64,000 bases of DNA from Pterois miles (GCA_947000775.1 CAMQGK010000331.1:187501-251500); one strand, 5' to 3'. Positions 1-12,760 are shown, numbered from the stretch's first letter. Numbers and translations: made by a program. The notes: a model not told the origin generated them from the letters alone.

Positions 1-189
1 GTACCAATGTTAATCTGCGCCAATCCTGGCGAGTTAAGGGGACTTTGTGAAGAAAAACACCGAAAACCCTCAAAATGTTATTTGATAATTATGACAATAC
101 AGCCATGTGCTGAGTAGTACTCTGAGAAACGCAGGCGGGAGGAGCGTATCATACACACACACCGAGTAACACACAACGGCGAACGGCCA

Positions 190-426
190 GGTGGTCTGGA
201 CTCTGGTAGTCTGGACTCTGGTGGCCTGGGCTCTGGTGGTCTGGACTCTGGTAGTCTGGACTCTGGTGGCCTGGGCTCTGGTGGCCCGGACTCTGGTGGT
301 CTGGACTCTGGTGGTCTGGACTCTGGTGGCCTGGACTCTGGTGGTCTGGACTCTGGTGGCCTGGACTCTGGTGGTCTGGACTCTGGTAGTCTGGACTCTG
401 GTGGTCTGGACTCTGGTGGTCTGGTG
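190..426. repeat. 15-bp minisatellite CTGGACTCTGGTGGT
   Basis: About 16 units of CTGGACTCTGGTGGT with GGT/AGT/GGC and GGACTC/GGGCTC variants. The unit length is a multiple of three and stop-free, so frames of 79 codons (+) and 130 codons (-, PPESR repeats) exist without being genes. Confidence 0.95.
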
Positions 427-1507
427 TTAACTGTCCCTAATACGGTAAATCTCAGGAAATCCCTACGCATTATATTCTTTAGACTGTCAGCATCAAACTG
501 CTATTCAAGTCATCAGTGTGTAAACTTCATAATAATAAAATAATCCTGCTCTTTCCCCCTGATTCCACTTTCAACTGTTCCCTTTTTAATCAGATTGTGA
601 GGAAACCAAATAGTTCTGCACACTGTTGCTCACTTTTGTGATTTGATTTGCCCAGTTGGAAATCCAGCCTTCACCCCAGCCAGGGATTTTAAATGCAATA
701 CATTTTTGCTGTGGCACTGTAAATGTTAAAATATGTAATTAAAAGTGGATTAAGGGATAGTTCATGGACACAAAGTGACATTCACTGAGAAAGTGACTGA
801 TGGAGCCAGAACTACTGGTTCTCAGTGCAGATTCATGGCCATGCCTACATCTCCTGTTATTTCCTCTCAGAGACAGCGTTCAATAGAAGAGGGCTTCAAA
901 ATAAGCTTCTAATTTTAGATGGAAAAGGGGCTTAACGGAGCAGTGATTAAATCTTTGTCTGCAGGGCACTTCATCGACACTACCTACACTAAAAGGACTA
1001 CCTTCAGCCTTCAGCACACAACAGTCAGTGCTGGACTGGATGTCATGATTTCTCTCAGTATTACAGTTAGGAACTTATATCCCCAGCATGCAGTATTAGT
1101 ATGCTGCTTTTTAAAGCTAGTGTTAGAAACTAATCAACACTAATCAATACCAGATATTGTCCAGAAACTCTCCCAGGTTCTGACTTTAGCATCAACAATC
1201 TGCTCCAATCAGAACATGGCAAACTGCAGCCCAACAGGCAACAACAGCTGTCAGTGTGTCAGAGTGCTGACTTGACTAGGACTTGATCCAGACTGACTGG
1301 GACTATCATAAAGTGGGCATGTCTGTAAAGGGGGGACTGGTGGGGACCCAGAGAACCCATTTACATCCACACATCTGGAGGTCAGAGGTCATCACTGGTT
1401 CTGGTTCTGGTTCTGGTCCAGTTGAATGAGCAGACAGTATGAGATAGTGTCAGATGTGTATTTCTACACTAACTCAATACAAATGCATCCACCATGGTGC
1501 CACAGTG

Positions 1508-1547
<40 letters not shown>

Positions 1548-2294
1548 TAATTTAAAGCAGGAGTACTGAGGATGGTATTAAAATCTATTTATAACCTGAC
1601 CTGCTTTCTGCAGGCAGAGAATCCACAACAGCAGAGGAGCAGAGGTACACTGATCTATTTCAGCAGCTTGTCTCAGATGCACATGGATCTATTGTGGTGT
1701 GTGTGCACCCTGTGCATGAACTTAATTATTAATTAATTAGTGTATATGCACGCACATTACATAAGCAGCAGAAGAAAGACATAATTACATTGGTTGTCTG
1801 TTTTTGCAGGTTTTAGCTCCTGAACTCACATACTACCGCCTCCATTTATTGGGTTAAAACCATCTCATCTATATTTTTGTATATAGGCTTACATTCATGT
1901 TTAACTATATGGTAAGTGATATCAAATATTAAGGCTTAACCTAAGTCCTAAATCCTAATCTAAATTACCCCAATACAAGGATAATATAGAAATAGTTAAA
2001 CATACTAATGCTTGAAAATATCCTGACCAGAAATTAGGAAACCATGTTTAAAAATGTACTGGTTCATGTATCGGTAAATACATTTGGTTATGTTAAGGCT
2101 TTACTCAATCTCTTTATTTTTGTAGCTTTAATTTCTTCACTTTCCCTTCAACATAATTTCGTTTTATTAGTCACAGGATTTTTATCATTTATTTCAAGTT
2201 ATTACTATAGTTAGTCATTACCTTGATTAATGCAGTTCTACCAGTTCTTGGATTTAAGCGCTTATATTACCTATAGGCATATTTACCACTTTGA
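427..2294. other. Intergenic, no gene seen
   Basis: Unique, moderately AT-rich sequence. It holds a TTCTGG run at 1,396-1,416 and a (CA)n microsatellite at about 1,508-1,544. No coding exon or mobile element is recognised. Confidence 0.6.
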
Positions 2295-2341
2295 ACAATA
2301 ACTATATATATATATATATATATATAGTATATATATATATA

Positions 2342-2411
<70 letters not shown>

Positions 2412-2438
2412 TATATATATATATATATATATATATAC
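2295..2438. repeat. (TA)n microsatellite
   Basis: Almost uninterrupted TA dinucleotides with a few TAGTAT breaks. The same TA sequence resumes after 3,490, so the hAT element was inserted into it. Confidence 0.98.
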
Positions 2439-3490
2439 TAGGGCTGTCAGTTTAACGCGTTAATTAGATTAATTAATTACGCTGCAAATTAACGCGCTAT
2501 AAAAATTAACGCGATTAATCATGAGTGGCAAGTCATTGCGCAAGCATTTTAAATTTGGCCCATTGAGTGACCCGTAGGCTGCAGTGGCGTCACTTCGTAC
2601 CTGCGCCACTAGTCAAAATCAGGGTGACTGACAACAGAGATGGACGCGACACAGGAGAGCGAGGCGAGCCCACTCGGACCTGTCACTCGGACTCGGACTC
2701 GGACTAGGAGCAGCGGGGGCCTCTAGCCCGCTACAAAGCTGAGCCGTGCATTGAATGCATGAGTGTCCACTGGAGTGGTGGCAGCTCACCAGGAGCTGAT
2801 GAACAGCTGTCCTCTCCTCCTACCTGGCTACCGCTGCCACGTCTGGGCCAGGTGAGAGACTCTTTTCACTGCAGGTAACATCATTGAAAAGAAGAGAGCA
2901 GCCTCACACTCACACAATGTAAACAAGCTTGTTTGTCTGAGCAACTGGTTCAAGGACACATAGAGTTGTCTGTTGTCAGTTCCTGTAACGTTAGCTGACC
3001 CTTTTAAAGGAAATGCTGTTGGCATCTTGCTATTGATGTTGCCTTATTTAGAGGCATGTTATACTATTCATTTTGAATTGCTGTATTGAGTCAGCTTTAG
3101 TATTCATTTTGATTGAGAGTCTGCTTATGTGCCTATTTGAGACTCAGCCTTATTTTATTTCTGAATTTTATTGATTTTATTTAACTGTATTTGTATTGCA
3201 TTTTTGAGAAATGCACCTGGCCTAATTGGTTTGCTGATGTGCTTGACCTTTTTTCTTTTGAATTTCATTGATAAAGCACACTTAACCAATAAAAATGTGG
3301 ATTTCAAATCTTCTCTTCTTGGTGTATTCTATTGATTAGTCATGCACTACAGTTTTGTAATGTCCTAGAATTCAAATTCTTTATTTGGGGGCTTTTAGCA
3401 GGTATGAGATTAAAATGTGATTAATTAGATTAATTAATTACAAATCCTGTAATTAATTAGATTAATTTTTTTAATCGCCTGACAGCACTA
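2439..3490 (+). mobile_element. hAT-type non-autonomous DNA transposon
   Basis: Termini are TAGGGCTGTCAGTTTAACGC on the left and TTAATCGCCTGACAGCACTA on the right, i.e. an inverted TAGNGCTGTCA end. Flanking 8-mers are ATATATAC/ATATATAT, compatible with the 8-bp duplications of hAT elements. It is 1,052 bp long with no transposase. A short ATG-led frame at 2,639 followed by GGGCCAG/GTGAGAG (2,848) looks like a retained first exon, and AATAAA lies near 3,288, suggesting internal deletion of a larger element. Closely related to 33,174-34,191. Confidence 0.85.
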
Positions 3491-3789
3491 ATATATATAT
3501 ATCTGTCACCTGCTGCCACCTCCCTCCAAGTTGTTTAATATCTATGCAGAAAATAAGCTCTGTTGAAAACACTGTTAAAAGTAAGCAGTTAATATTAGGC
3601 TCTAAATCAACTACACCACAAGTATACACATGTCATTTAGCAGCAGGGCCTCCTACACCCATTAGTAGGTCTTATCATCTATTCACATGGTAGATCACCC
3701 AAAGAGAATCTATGGGAACATGGCGTGGACCTCTAGGGACCCTAATAACCATGACAGGAGCAGAGGCTGACAGTCTAAAGGGAGACTGG

Positions 3790-4075
3790 GGATGATGGAT
3801 GGAACACCAAACAGGGTTTATACCCGATCGGAGTTCACATCCCAGTGAAACCAAGAACTTGTCGTCCCTGTGTTCACAGTTACTTTAAGCCAAAACACAA
3901 TGCTTTCCCTTAAACTTAACTCAGTGTTTTTTTTGGCCTAAACCTAAAGAAGCCTTTTTGTGTTCAAAACATAAGCATAATATTTTATAATATAATAATA
4001 TATTTCAACGCAGAAGGCCCTTAATGACCCACTAGTGCTGATAGTGACTGATAATGCCTGTTTTATGGACTGGTG
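3790..4075 (+). repeat. Dispersed repeat family (CCTAAACCTAAAGAAG type), copy 1
   Basis: Contains GGCCTAAACCTAAAGAAGCC and, downstream, AAGGCCCTTAATGACCCACT with ATAGTGACTGATAA. Both motifs recur in the same order at 10,424-10,805, and in reverse at 28,010-28,300. Class unknown; no coding potential. Confidence 0.55.
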
Positions 4076-5749
4076 AATTCAGCAACTGCCTGTTTTCACA
4101 TATAAAAGCTTCAAAATTCACCAGTGGGATATTTACCTTATTGTGTAGAACAAAATGCTAAAGTCGCTAAGCTTGTGTTAATCACAGTCCACTTCAATCA
4201 GGACTAAAAAAACAGGACTGAAAGTGCTGATCTGCCACATGGATCATTGGTACAAATAAGAAATATAAATTTTATATATAGAAAGAGGTCTGGAAATGCT
4301 GAACTGATTTTCCATCATTCCATCGTCATCATTTCTCGTAATTCACAATCGATTCAAAGAGCTGCTTACGCACATTAACTGGCTGGTCCTCGCTGAGTCT
4401 GTCATTAAATATTAAATATATTAATTAGATAACACACTGCACGCCTTCTGGAGCACTCCAGTCATTTGTAATGAAAATAGCCACAGGATATATAATACAA
4501 TTATTAATGAGGTTGCTTTTTAATAACATCAGTGCAGTCAGAATTAATCAGTCAGGACTAATTTAACTGCAGTCAGTTGGAAAATACCAGAATCTGATAT
4601 GTTAATCTGCCTCTACAATGGTCCTCGATGTTTGTGGTTCCTGTGATCCACAAAGAGCTGGGAGCTGTTAACATGGTGGAACATGGTGGAACATGGTGGA
4701 ACATGGTGGAACGCAGCAAGAGAACACAGTCGGGATGAAGAAGAGGTCCAGCCGGACAGAGAAACACTCACGGACTGTCAACATTATGAGAAATCACGTC
4801 AAATTTTGAATCTCAAAGCCACAATAATGGGATGAATTACCAAAATTAGCAGACAAGATTGTGACAGGTCATCAAAATGGGATAACTGAATATTATGAAA
4901 TAATGAGGACATTTTTTGTTCAAAGTCAAAATATGAGATACTGAGTAATCATTTTTGATCAAAATTATGAGTAACAATGTCAAAATTGTAAGTTAATTAA
5001 ATTTCACCAAGTTTGCACTGAGTGCTGTACTACTGTGTGCTAGTAGTGTTTTCTTTTATGGATAAAAGTTTCACACTGATAAATCAACAATTCAAATAGG
5101 TAATGGCATGGTTATGGAAAAGTTTGTTTCCTCATTCTGTTGAATCATCTTAACACCCCAGTGCTCCAACAATCGGAAATAAAAAGTGAATTCATTTGCA
5201 TAGCTCTATAAATTCACCCAGCAGTGCTTCGACTCCGGTCGGTCTGAATCTTATTTCATTGTTCTTACTAATGTGAAAATATGTAAAGCTACATTAATTA
5301 ATGTCTTTAAATAAACAATACTAATACGTGCATTATGAGTTGCCTGCAGTGACGAACACAACTGACCAATCCTTAGTCCCGCCCCCCTTAGTTACTGTTG
5401 CTAGGCTGTAGAGTCGGGTTGATTTAGTTTGATTTTATGTCAATAACAATTAAAACTAGCCACAGGAGCCGACGGCTCCACATCTGGGCCAGGTGAGCTG
5501 TTTCAGGAGTGGATCAGCAGGGTCTGAGGGGAATCTGGTCTGGATCTATGATCTGTATCTGTTCCGGATCCATCCTGCCGTGCAAGTAGACTCCGATCTG
5601 GACCGGACCACTTTTGTGGATCCGTTTTGGAGTCTAGTATACAGTGCATCCAGATCGGATCTGGTGCAGTCAGTTTGCTATCTGGGACATTTCACGACAT
5701 CTTAAAACTCCGTCAGCAACCAACCAATCTGCCCTTTTCCACAACACAC
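4076..5749. other. Intergenic, no gene seen
   Basis: Unique sequence. A four-copy AACATGGTGG decamer lies at about 4,671-4,712. At 5,461-5,500 the phrase CACATCTGGGCCAGGTGAG echoes the exon/donor sequence of the hAT elements in this window, possibly a remnant of a relative. Nothing else is recognised. Confidence 0.5.
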
Positions 5750-5868
5750 TGCCGCGTGGTCAGTGGCCCTTCGCCCAACGCCAGCTGGGATCGGCTCCAG
5801 CCCCCCGCGACCCCTAACGAGATAAGCAGTTGATGATTGATGGATGGATGGATGGATGGATGGATGGA
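5750..5868 (+). mobile_element. LINE 3' end with (ATGG)n tail
   Basis: CAGCTGGGATCGGCTCCAGC, CCCCCGCGACCCCTAACGAG and ATAAGCAGTTGATGATTGAT followed by an ATGG microsatellite. This is the terminal sequence of a common fish LINE (RTE-like by recollection). The same terminus appears reversed at 29,085. Confidence 0.75.
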
Positions 5869-7849
5869 CGGTCAGTGCCCCTCGACACCAGAGACCGCTG
5901 AACTGGGTCTCCCTTTAGTGTTACTGTTGGACGGACCCGGGGCAGCTTATTTCATGCATAATGTCCATTCAAAATAAACTATAACTACTATACATCTACT
6001 ACTGTAAAATGGCAGCCATAGCCAGCCTCATGTCATCAGAGCCCCATAAAAGACTAGACATCACACAAGACGAACATCAAGAGGATAGAAAAGTTAGAGG
6101 TTATATTTTGTCTTCCTTGCTCCAGTCAGGGTCCACAGCGTCATGCTGCTGTGTACCTGTGACGGTACCACCAATCCACTGTATCGCCAGCTGTACCGAG
6201 GCCACACTAGACAGGAACTGCTGAAGAAGAGGGACTACATCTTCGCCATGGCGGTGCAGTTTATGTGCCTCTAATGGAGGCCCACTGGGCCATGTTTAAT
6301 GCATTGGGCTGCATTAGTGCTCGGTGTCCTTCTGACATCAGTTTACCTCCCTTGTCACCCTGAGAGCTGAGAAGACTATTTTTAACCAGGAGAAGAAAAA
6401 TGCAACGAGCAGACTTACAGTAAGACAACTGAAGAGGAAGAAGAAAGATGTCAGTGTTCTTGTGCTGAGATGGACAAGCTGATGTGATGGCTCAGCGATT
6501 CTGTGAAATGGTCTTCACAACCAGGCTACAACAGCAACAAAGACCAACAGCACAGGAAGGACAGCTATCAAATTTACATTCACAGAACTGTGTCAAAGGA
6601 TTACCACTAAAGATACACAGCCATGGCTGGTGGGGCTGAGCTGCCATGACGGTTCACTGTGGAGAGAAATACCTGCATGATTAAGGCTGTGTGACAAAGC
6701 TGAAGCGTTCATGAGACCCGGAGAAACAAGGTCCCTTACTGATGAGCGGCCATGGTGTTCAAACTGGGCAGTTGCTGGGAATATTGCTTGGTTGCTAACC
6801 AGTTTGGGCTCACTGAAGTACAGTTATAAAGTTTGTATATAAGTTCTGTCATGGTATGGTGGACAAAGCTATGGGTCACTTCATGAAAGTTCAAAGCCTG
6901 GAGGAAGCGGTCCAAATAGCAGAGCGCTGTCAAAGGGCCAATAGGACCACATGCCCATTCTTACATCCTTCAGGGTACTGTTGATGATCAGTACTGGTAT
7001 GTTAATTCTTTTACTACTACTACTACTACAATTACTTTAGTGGGAAGTACATATTCTCGTATACATTTAGAAACAGGTTACTCCAATAAGCTTTTCATAA
7101 AGAGGTTGTTCATGTCCATGTAAACACAGTCACTGACTCAAATGTGTGTTAAGCAAACTGAGACAGTAGACTGGTGATTCTCCTCCATTTACTATGGATT
7201 TTTTAAACTATTCCTTTTAAGAGCATTTTTCAAATATAAAGACGATGACGGTCTGAGTTTTGGACATCACATAATACATCAAACCATCCTAATGTAAGGT
7301 AAGACACAATGACACTGAGTCATCTGAGAATCTGCAGGCATCCTGCCCTGAGTCAGATATCAACATGCAGACTGTAATTCTGCCCCTCTGATCCTTCACT
7401 GCCACAATTAGACACCTCGCTGATCTGGGTCAGTCCAGGAGGCGGGCAGCCAGCACAGGGCTGGATGACTGAGAGGGGACGGGACCAATCCCTGGGACCG
7501 CTCTCAGTCAGCGTATCAGAAACACTGCTGGACACATCCCGAAGGAAGGGGCTCAACAATAAGGCCTGGCTGATTGTCCAGGACCGCTAAAATGCCACAT
7601 TGGGCTTGTAAATCCAGCAGCTCACTTGTCTGAACAGGCAAGTAATTAAACACGTTGTGGGGCTGAGGGTGAAAGTTGTAAGGAGTGAGCCATCTTGCTT
7701 CCATCCCATCTCTGTCGCACCAACTTGGCAACTTAAGTCGTTATAAAGTTTGTATTTAGGCAAGTATAATATATATTCCTTTTCAGACCCGTTCAGGCAA
7801 GTAAAAAAAAAAACATTAACACACATTGAACACTGTTGCTGTGATGATG

Positions 7850-7887
<38 letters not shown>

Positions 7888-8676
7888 CTGGCTGAGTTGT
7901 AGAAAAGGTTAACAGAGGCTGACTGAGATGGACCTGGACTAGAATGGTTCATTTCCATTTAACATTGTGTGTTTATTTCAGTTATAACAGTAACTCCATC
8001 AGTAACATAGCAGATCCATGGTCAGGGTCCAAGCTGGGGTCAGTCCCAACACATGAAGTAGCACCACTTGGTCGGCGCCCCTCGGATCTGATACCGACAC
8101 ACTGCAGCAGCCTTTAGCGTCTGTAGGAGAGGCACTGGGCTTTCAACTACGTTTCTCCAATGTGAACCCACCTGTGTCGTTTTGTAGACGCTGACATAGT
8201 TTAACTAGTGAGGACGAGTGCGCAGGGTGGTCAGGAGGTCCGGATGGATGGGTAACAGAAACCACTTTACCATAGTCTTGTTACCCAACTTCAGGACTTT
8301 ACGAACACCAGTTATGTAAAGAGTGTAGCTGTTTTTATTTTACAGAACATGTTGCTTATTCAGCACAGTGTTTTTGAAGATGTATGATAAGTGTACGTAT
8401 ATACGGATTTACTTTGAGTGAATTTGCATGTGCTGGTTTTGAGTTTGATCCCGGTTTTGATCTTGGGGATACTGGATCTCAGCGTCCTATTTCTGTCGCC
8501 ACTGTCACTTTATTACTACGACACATAATGAGGAAACTCATGCACATGGAAACACACACAGCTTAGTTCCCAAAATAAACAGTAGAAGCTACTGGAAATT
8601 ATTAATGAACGACGAGCGGTGAACAAACTGTAGTGCTGAATTCTGGTCTGTGGAAATTCACATCATGAAATTCATC
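5869..8676. other. Intergenic, with two weak coding-like fragments
   Basis: At 6,166-6,273 the + strand reads NPLYRQLYRGHTRQELLKKR then DYIFAMAVQFMCL before a stop. At about 6,850-6,970 it reads MVDKAMGHFMKVQSLEEAVQ IAERCQRANRTTCPF. Both look protein-like (the second faintly gag- or SCAN-like), but neither has exon borders or a family I can name. A (GAT)n microsatellite lies at 7,845-7,887. The rest shows nothing. Confidence 0.35.
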
Positions 8677-8982
8677 GGGGCGGCAGTAGCTCAGTCTGTA
8701 AGGACTTGGGTTAGGACGCGGACGTCACGGGTTCAAGACCCCCATGGACCAAGACCAACTGGTTGCTGGAGAGGTGCCAGTTTACCTCTTGGGCACTGCC
8801 GAGGTGCCCCTGAGCAAGGCACCAAACCCCCAACTGCCCGGGGCGCTTGTCAGGAGCAGCCCCCTCACTCTGACATCTCTCCATTGATGCATGTATATGT
8901 ACTGTGTGTGAAAAGTAAAAACTGAACTTCCCCACTGTGGGACTAATAAAGGAATATCTTTCTTTCTTTCTTCTTTCTTATC
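8677..8982 (+). mobile_element. tRNA-derived SINE, full length
   Basis: GGGGCGGCAGTAGCTCAGTC (A box) and ACGGGTTCAAGACCCC (B box) form the tRNA-like head. The body includes TGCCGAGGTGCCCCTGAGCA. The tail is CCCACTGTGGGACTAATAAA then GGAATATC and a TTTC microsatellite. This is the only + strand copy of the family here. Confidence 0.92.
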
Positions 8983-9102
8983 AAGACTAGGGATGGACGT
9001 TACCCTGGCAGCTGCTTCTCTCTGCTGCTGAAGTAAATTCAGGGTCCCACCCACGATGTGACATCCAGTCATTTCCAGTCAGAGCTACAATGACGTCACC
9101 AA

Positions 9103-9160
9103 GAAGATAAGATAAGATAAGATAAGATATTCCTTTATTAGTCCCACAGTGGAGAAATTC
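9103..9160 (-). mobile_element. SINE/LINE 3' tail fragment
   Basis: GATAA repeats, then GATATTCCTTTATTAGTCCC ACAGTGGAGAAATTCA. This is the reverse complement of the SINE tail at 8,940-8,970; only the tail remains. Confidence 0.75.
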
Positions 9161-10103
9161 ACCAAGAAAAGGAACCATCAAGGAAACTGAGAAGGAAGGC
9201 AGCTCAAACCACTTAGCACATGCCATCAACATCCTTGACACAAATAAATATGATATATTGAATATTTTAGTCTCTTTCATGTCAGCTTGCTGACAGTAGA
9301 TTAGCATCAGATATGATTCACTAACACAGACAGAAACCATCAACCATGAAAATCTGACAAGGCACAATTCAAAATTACAGAGAGCTTTGGGAGTGATGCT
9401 CAGAATTCTACGTAAGGGTTCATCTTCACTCACATTTCATTTTATCACCACAAATCTAAACAAAATGCAAACCTTGCATGGCCCCATACTTTCTGCATGC
9501 AGTAAGCTTAATGTTTGGAGATGCTTGCAGACCATACCACACAGAGTCCAAAGAAGAGGTTCGTAAGCACCTTTTGAAAATGCATCCTGTATTTTGTCAT
9601 AATTCCTCATAAATCCACACAGAAGCAAATCTGATTTTGACACAGAATCCCACATGCTGCACAGCAGCTGCAGGAACAACTCTACTGGGCCATTTAACAT
9701 GTAATAGGTTATTAGTAGTTCACAGTTAAAGCTGCAGTCAGTAACACTGACCAACTCTGACAGGTTCAGATTATTCACAGATTTCAAGGACAAAATATTT
9801 AATTGTACTTTCATATTTTAATAAACTGAGCAGTTTTTACTTCCACGTTGCACTACATTCCCACTAATGTACAAATCTTTGCTTATTCACCGTGCATCTT
9901 CTAGAAGAAACTATAACTGTATCAACATTTGTTTTTTTGCCCAAAATTGAATCAACCAAGCGCTGCTTCATCTTGTGCTAAATCCTTGCTAATTAACAAA
10001 TCTTCACATCAAAATAGGACTTGAAATCAGGTTCTGCTTCACGTGAATTCAGTTTTGCCCGTTTGCGCTCTAAAACCAGTAAAATACTTGTTTTGTTGCC
10101 TAA
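9161..10103. other. Intergenic, no gene seen
   Basis: Unique sequence. Overlapping minus-strand open frames of 125-148 codons (8,987-9,814) show no recognisable domain and no splice support. TGTTTTGTTGCCTAAA at about 10,090-10,105 is a piece of the dispersed repeat that continues after the SINE. Confidence 0.5.
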
Positions 10104-10417
10104 AGATAAGATAAGATAAGATAAGATGAACCTTTATTAATCCCTGTAGGGAAATTCAGTTTTTACACTCTGTTGTTAATGTCACACAGTACACATACCT
10201 GCATTAATGGAGAGGTGTCAGAGTGATGGGGCTGCTCCTGACAAGCGCCCCGAGCAGTTGGGGGTTTGGTGCCTTGCTCAGGGGCACCTCGGCAGTGCCC
10301 AAGAGGTAAACTGGCACCTCTCCAGCTACCAGTTGGTCTTGGTCCATGTTGGGACTTGAACCGGTGACCCTCCGATTCCTAAACCAAGTCCCTACGGACT
10401 GAGCTACTGCCGCCCCC
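10104..10417 (-). mobile_element. tRNA-derived SINE, full length
   Basis: On the - strand: GGGGGCGGCAGTAGCTCAGT, CGGTTCAAGTCCCAAC (B box), the shared body, and a tail GGGATTAATAAAGGTTCATC with TTATC repeats. It splits the CCTAAACCTAAAGAAG repeat: part of that motif lies on the left and the array on the right. The tail matches the LINE ending at 38,440. Confidence 0.92.
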
Positions 10418-10423
10418 AACCTA

Positions 10424-10805
10424 AAAAAATTGTAGTTTTGCTCCCTAAACCTAAAGAAATTGTAGTTTTGTTGCCTAAATCTAAAGAAGTTGTAGTTTTG
10501 CTCCCTAAACCTAAAGAAGTAGTTTTGCTCCCTAAACCTAAAAAAGTAGTTTTGTTGCCTAAACCTAAAGAAGTAGTTTTGTTGCCTAAACCTAAAGAAG
10601 TAGTTTTGCTCTCTAAATCTAAAGAAGTAGTTTTGCTCTCTAAATCTAAAGAAGTAGTTTTGATGCCTAAACCTAAAGAAGTAGTTTTGATGCCTAAACC
10701 AAACATGTTAGAATGCGTTGCTTTTAAGTTTCACACTTACAAAGCAGTAGGTGTAGTAGGCCCCTAATGACCCACACCTATGGTGCGTATAGTGACTGAC
10801 ACCTA
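10424..10805 (+). repeat. 27-30-bp minisatellite inside dispersed repeat, copy 2
   Basis: About ten units of GTTTTGCTCCCTAAACCTAA AGAAGTA (27 bp; early units 30 bp with AAATTGTA) run to 10,705. They are followed by AGGCCCCTAATGACCCACAC and ATAGTGACTGACA, the same downstream sequence as in the 3,790 copy. Units are multiples of three, so 100-109-codon frames on both strands are artefacts. Confidence 0.85.
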
Positions 10806-12734
10806 TTCAATGACCTGATAACAGTGAAATCAGGTGGAAGTTTGCATTAATCCAAACTCAGAAGCTCGACTATCAGAATTAACCTAAAAATGATTAATGA
10901 TTAAATCAAGGTCTGCCTAAATGAGCCCTTGCTTGTCCCAGTATTTAGGTAGCTGGACTAGGCCCTGACTACTGTTGAGAACCGGTGGTAAGAACTGTGT
11001 CCAAAATCGTTCGGTGTTAAGTCTACGACTGTTATTTTGTAGTGTTAGCAGCAGGAAGTCAAATCAGCCCATGTACTGGAAAGTAGTGAGCAGAAACAGA
11101 CGGCGCTGTGCTGCCCATCCCCTGATCCAATGACTAGTAACTAGACTAGGTGTGAAAGCGGCCCGCACACAGTAGCGGGCCATGAATAGCAGTCACAGAG
11201 CTGGTGCTCTCCTGTGGAGTATGTAGGCTGATTTCTTCCTCCACCATTAGCTTCACTTCAAAGCCTGTTGTGTTGCCGCTCCGGTCCCCTGGGATCCTCC
11301 GTCCTCTTTCCAGGCTTCGTCTCTCATCGACAGCTAAGCACCCAGATCGGTTTCACAAGGCGTCAGTGTGAGCAGCATGACTAGAAACAAGCCTGGCTCG
11401 GAGTTAGCGCTCCCTCAGAGCACTCGTTATGAGGCTCTCGTTACACCACTAACAGAAAAGTGTGAGCATTTCTGCCACTACACCATCAGCAACACAAAAT
11501 ATGATGCAATGCTTGAGTGGAAAGAGTCGCAGATTCAGGAGCCTGTAAATTGGACCTGAGGGTCCGCCTGCTTGGCCAAGTGTGTAATGACTCCATACAG
11601 TGCCAAAGGTAGGTCGGGTGATAAGAAAGGAGATAAGACGCAGGCCAACACATCACAGCATGACACCAGTCCAAGTAAAGACTCAGTCTCCCTCTTTGTT
11701 TGGCTCTATGCACCACTTAAAAAGGACTGACCGATAAACTGGCAGAAGGAAATGAAGGAAGCTGCTCATCCACTCATCAACAAGGCCGTGGGAAGCGGTG
11801 CGGAGGACGCTGCAGCACCCCCTGGCAGATAATAGAGGACCTGCACATTCCCAACATGATAATAAATAAAAATATCTAATTTATTTTTTATTGGTTATGT
11901 TCATATTCCTCAGGGAAAAGGAGAGTAAATAAATGACAAAAATGCAGTAAAGACTCTCACACTAAGCCTAACGCTAACACACTAACGAAACACACACAGT
12001 ACACGTACAGGACATTGGGTAGGCTGCATTAAGGATTATTATTATTATTATTATTTCTTCCAGGGGAAGTCAGGACGCCTCCTCACATCTGTGCAGCACT
12101 GACTTTCACTGACACTGACACTGGTTTGAAAAGCGGTATTTGGTTGGTTGGTTGAAATGAAAGCAGATCAGAAGGAAAGGAAGGTGTCTGAATAGAATAT
12201 GATATCAATTATAAATAAAACACAAGGCCTGGTTCTGTCTGCAGTTAAAGTAAGTAAAGGCCCAGCTGCACAGCTTGCCCCCCCAGGCCCTATACTATTA
12301 TATTACACTACATATAATAATAAACCCCTAAAAATAAAACCCCTGAAATAAACCCTATTGTTATTGCTTTTTACATTTTATGACATTTCACTGTATCATA
12401 TTGTATATGTATTTTAAATTTACTATCTATTTTCTTTCATGGAGCCTCCCAGTGAAGCAAAAGCATTTCTCACAGTTGTAGTTGTTTAACTGGAGTGGCG
12501 TGAATCTCGGGAGAGGGCGGCATTAATTACATCTAAGAGCACAGGAGGCCGGACATTCAGAGCGGTGACGGTGACGGTTAGTACCTGTCGCTGATAAAAC
12601 TGACAAACACCGGCAGCGCCGTCAAACGCTGCAGACATGAATCCAGAGTCACACTCGTCCTCCTGAGGACCATCCATGTTCACTCAGCAGTCCTCTCAGG
12701 TCCATTTTACAAAGGACAGTTTATAGAAACCACA
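10806..12734. other. Intergenic, one weak exon candidate
   Basis: On the minus strand at 12,588-12,677 an ATG in good context opens MDGPQEDECDSGFMSAAFDG AAGVCQFYQRQ, then a donor-like CAG/GTACTAAC. I recognise no family, and no second exon is seen, so this is only a candidate. A short ATT repeat lies near 12,038. The rest shows nothing. Confidence 0.3.
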
Positions 12735-12760
12735 GTGTGTGTGCGTGTATGTGTGTGTCC

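Noticed and set aside
78..470. 130-codon minus frame with PPESR repeats
   Set aside because: 15-bp minisatellite; no domain, splice site or promoter.
8677..8760. tRNA gene from A and B boxes
   Set aside because: The sequence continues into a SINE body with a LINE-like tail and recurs at six places, so it is a SINE head.
8987..9814. Minus-strand frames of 148 and 125 codons
   Set aside because: No recognised domain, no splice sites in suitable phase; one overlaps a SINE/LINE tail.
10404..10767. 100-109-codon frames of LPKPKEVV-type repeats
   Set aside because: Translation of the 27-30-bp minisatellite, in phase with codon length.
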